A stretch of 29,822 nt of DNA, from assembly GCA_013375455.1 (NCBI GenBank), contig JABXJT010000056.1, forward strand, positions 1 to 29,822, written 5' to 3'. The translations under genes and the position numbers were made by a program. Origin of the DNA: Candidatus Helarchaeota archaeon (GTDB lineage Archaea; Asgardarchaeota; Lokiarchaeia; Helarchaeales; HEL-GB-A). Positions 29,751-29,822 of this stretch are shown in pieces. Position 1 is the first letter of the stretch, and each line of letters starts with the position of its first letter. A model generated the notes under the pieces. It saw nothing but the letters and a program-made list of their open reading frames with translations. It ran no database searches and was not told where the DNA came from.

Positions 29751-29822
29751 TTGACGATATCTGGACAAGAGTTGGCTGAAGAAAAGTTCGTTGTTGCAGG
29801 TGGAACCGGGTTCATAGGCTCC
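29751..29822 (+). CDS. NAD-dependent epimerase/dehydratase (5' end only)
   Basis: Only 24 codons are present before the right edge. After a short lead (MTISGQELAEEK) the sequence reads FVVAGGTGFIGS, the first strand and GxxGxxG turn of an extended short-chain dehydrogenase/reductase, as in UDP-sugar epimerases and dehydratases. The TTG start is backed by the GGAGGT site. The sugar substrate cannot be told from this fragment. It follows the TPR/SCP2 membrane protein by 73 bp on the same strand. Confidence 0.75.
   Translation, partial: MTISGQELAEEKFVVAGGTGFIGS

Overview
The window is AT-rich and archaeal. The archaeal markers are a single-chain replication protein A with OB folds and a C4 zinc finger, Sep-tRNA:Cys-tRNA synthase (SepCysS, otherwise known mainly from methanogens, Archaeoglobus and some uncultured archaea including Asgard lineages), an archaeal-type Thi4, NDP-forming acyl-CoA synthetase subunits, and TATA-like boxes close to start codons. 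No methanogenesis gene is visible. An Asgard-like or other uncultured archaeon is my best guess from gene content; this is inference, not proof.

Layout. 1-1585 (minus): 5' part of thi4 behind an ADP-ribosylglycohydrolase-family gene. 1688-3982 (plus): an unrecognised 395-aa protein, then a glycyl-radical-enzyme activase with no glycyl radical enzyme in the window. 3995-7063 (minus): two paralogous alpha-type subunits of ADP-forming acyl-CoA synthetase, neither with a beta (ATP-grasp) partner. 7166-9538 (plus): a two-gene ABC-2 type exporter. 9544-12839: SepCysS, a Pat-like GNAT protein acetyltransferase, a second GNAT, and a regulator with three winged helices. 12861-18533 (minus): a giant secreted, membrane-anchored surface protein (about 1,890 aa) with five LamG-like modules and five Ig-like repeats; it lies 21 bp upstream of the regulator gene and is probably co-transcribed with it. 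18744-20610 (minus): an SCP2-like protein and an FAD-linked oxidase in one operon with a palindromic candidate operator upstream. 20788-21276: a small zinc-ribbon protein. 21281-21570: a decayed IS200/IS605-type element. 21566-24515: a DUF362 iron-sulfur protein diverging from a CrtI-like flavoprotein. 24727-29677: RPA, then a 913-aa membrane protein made of TPR-like helical repeats around an SCP2-like core and two membrane helices. The start of a nucleotide-sugar-epimerase-type gene closes the window.

The most interesting non-coding item is the 21.28-21.57 kb element. It has lost any transposase or TnpB nuclease core, but it keeps both hairpin ends, the last 34 codons of a TnpB-like frame and a foldable omega-RNA-like (reRNA) scaffold, with a TATA-like box about 55 bp upstream. 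Its right end forms the stop codon of the neighbouring DUF362 gene. The most interesting proteins are the TPR-SCP2-2TM-TPR protein and the giant surface protein linked to a multi-winged-helix regulator.

Functional links are modest. Thi4 and an ADP-ribosyl-hydrolase homologue both act on ADP-ribose-type chemistry. The lone acyl-CoA synthetase subunits and the Pat-like acetyltransferase point to acyl-CoA metabolism and its control. SCP2, the FAD oxidase and the CrtI-like protein suggest lipid or other hydrophobic redox substrates.
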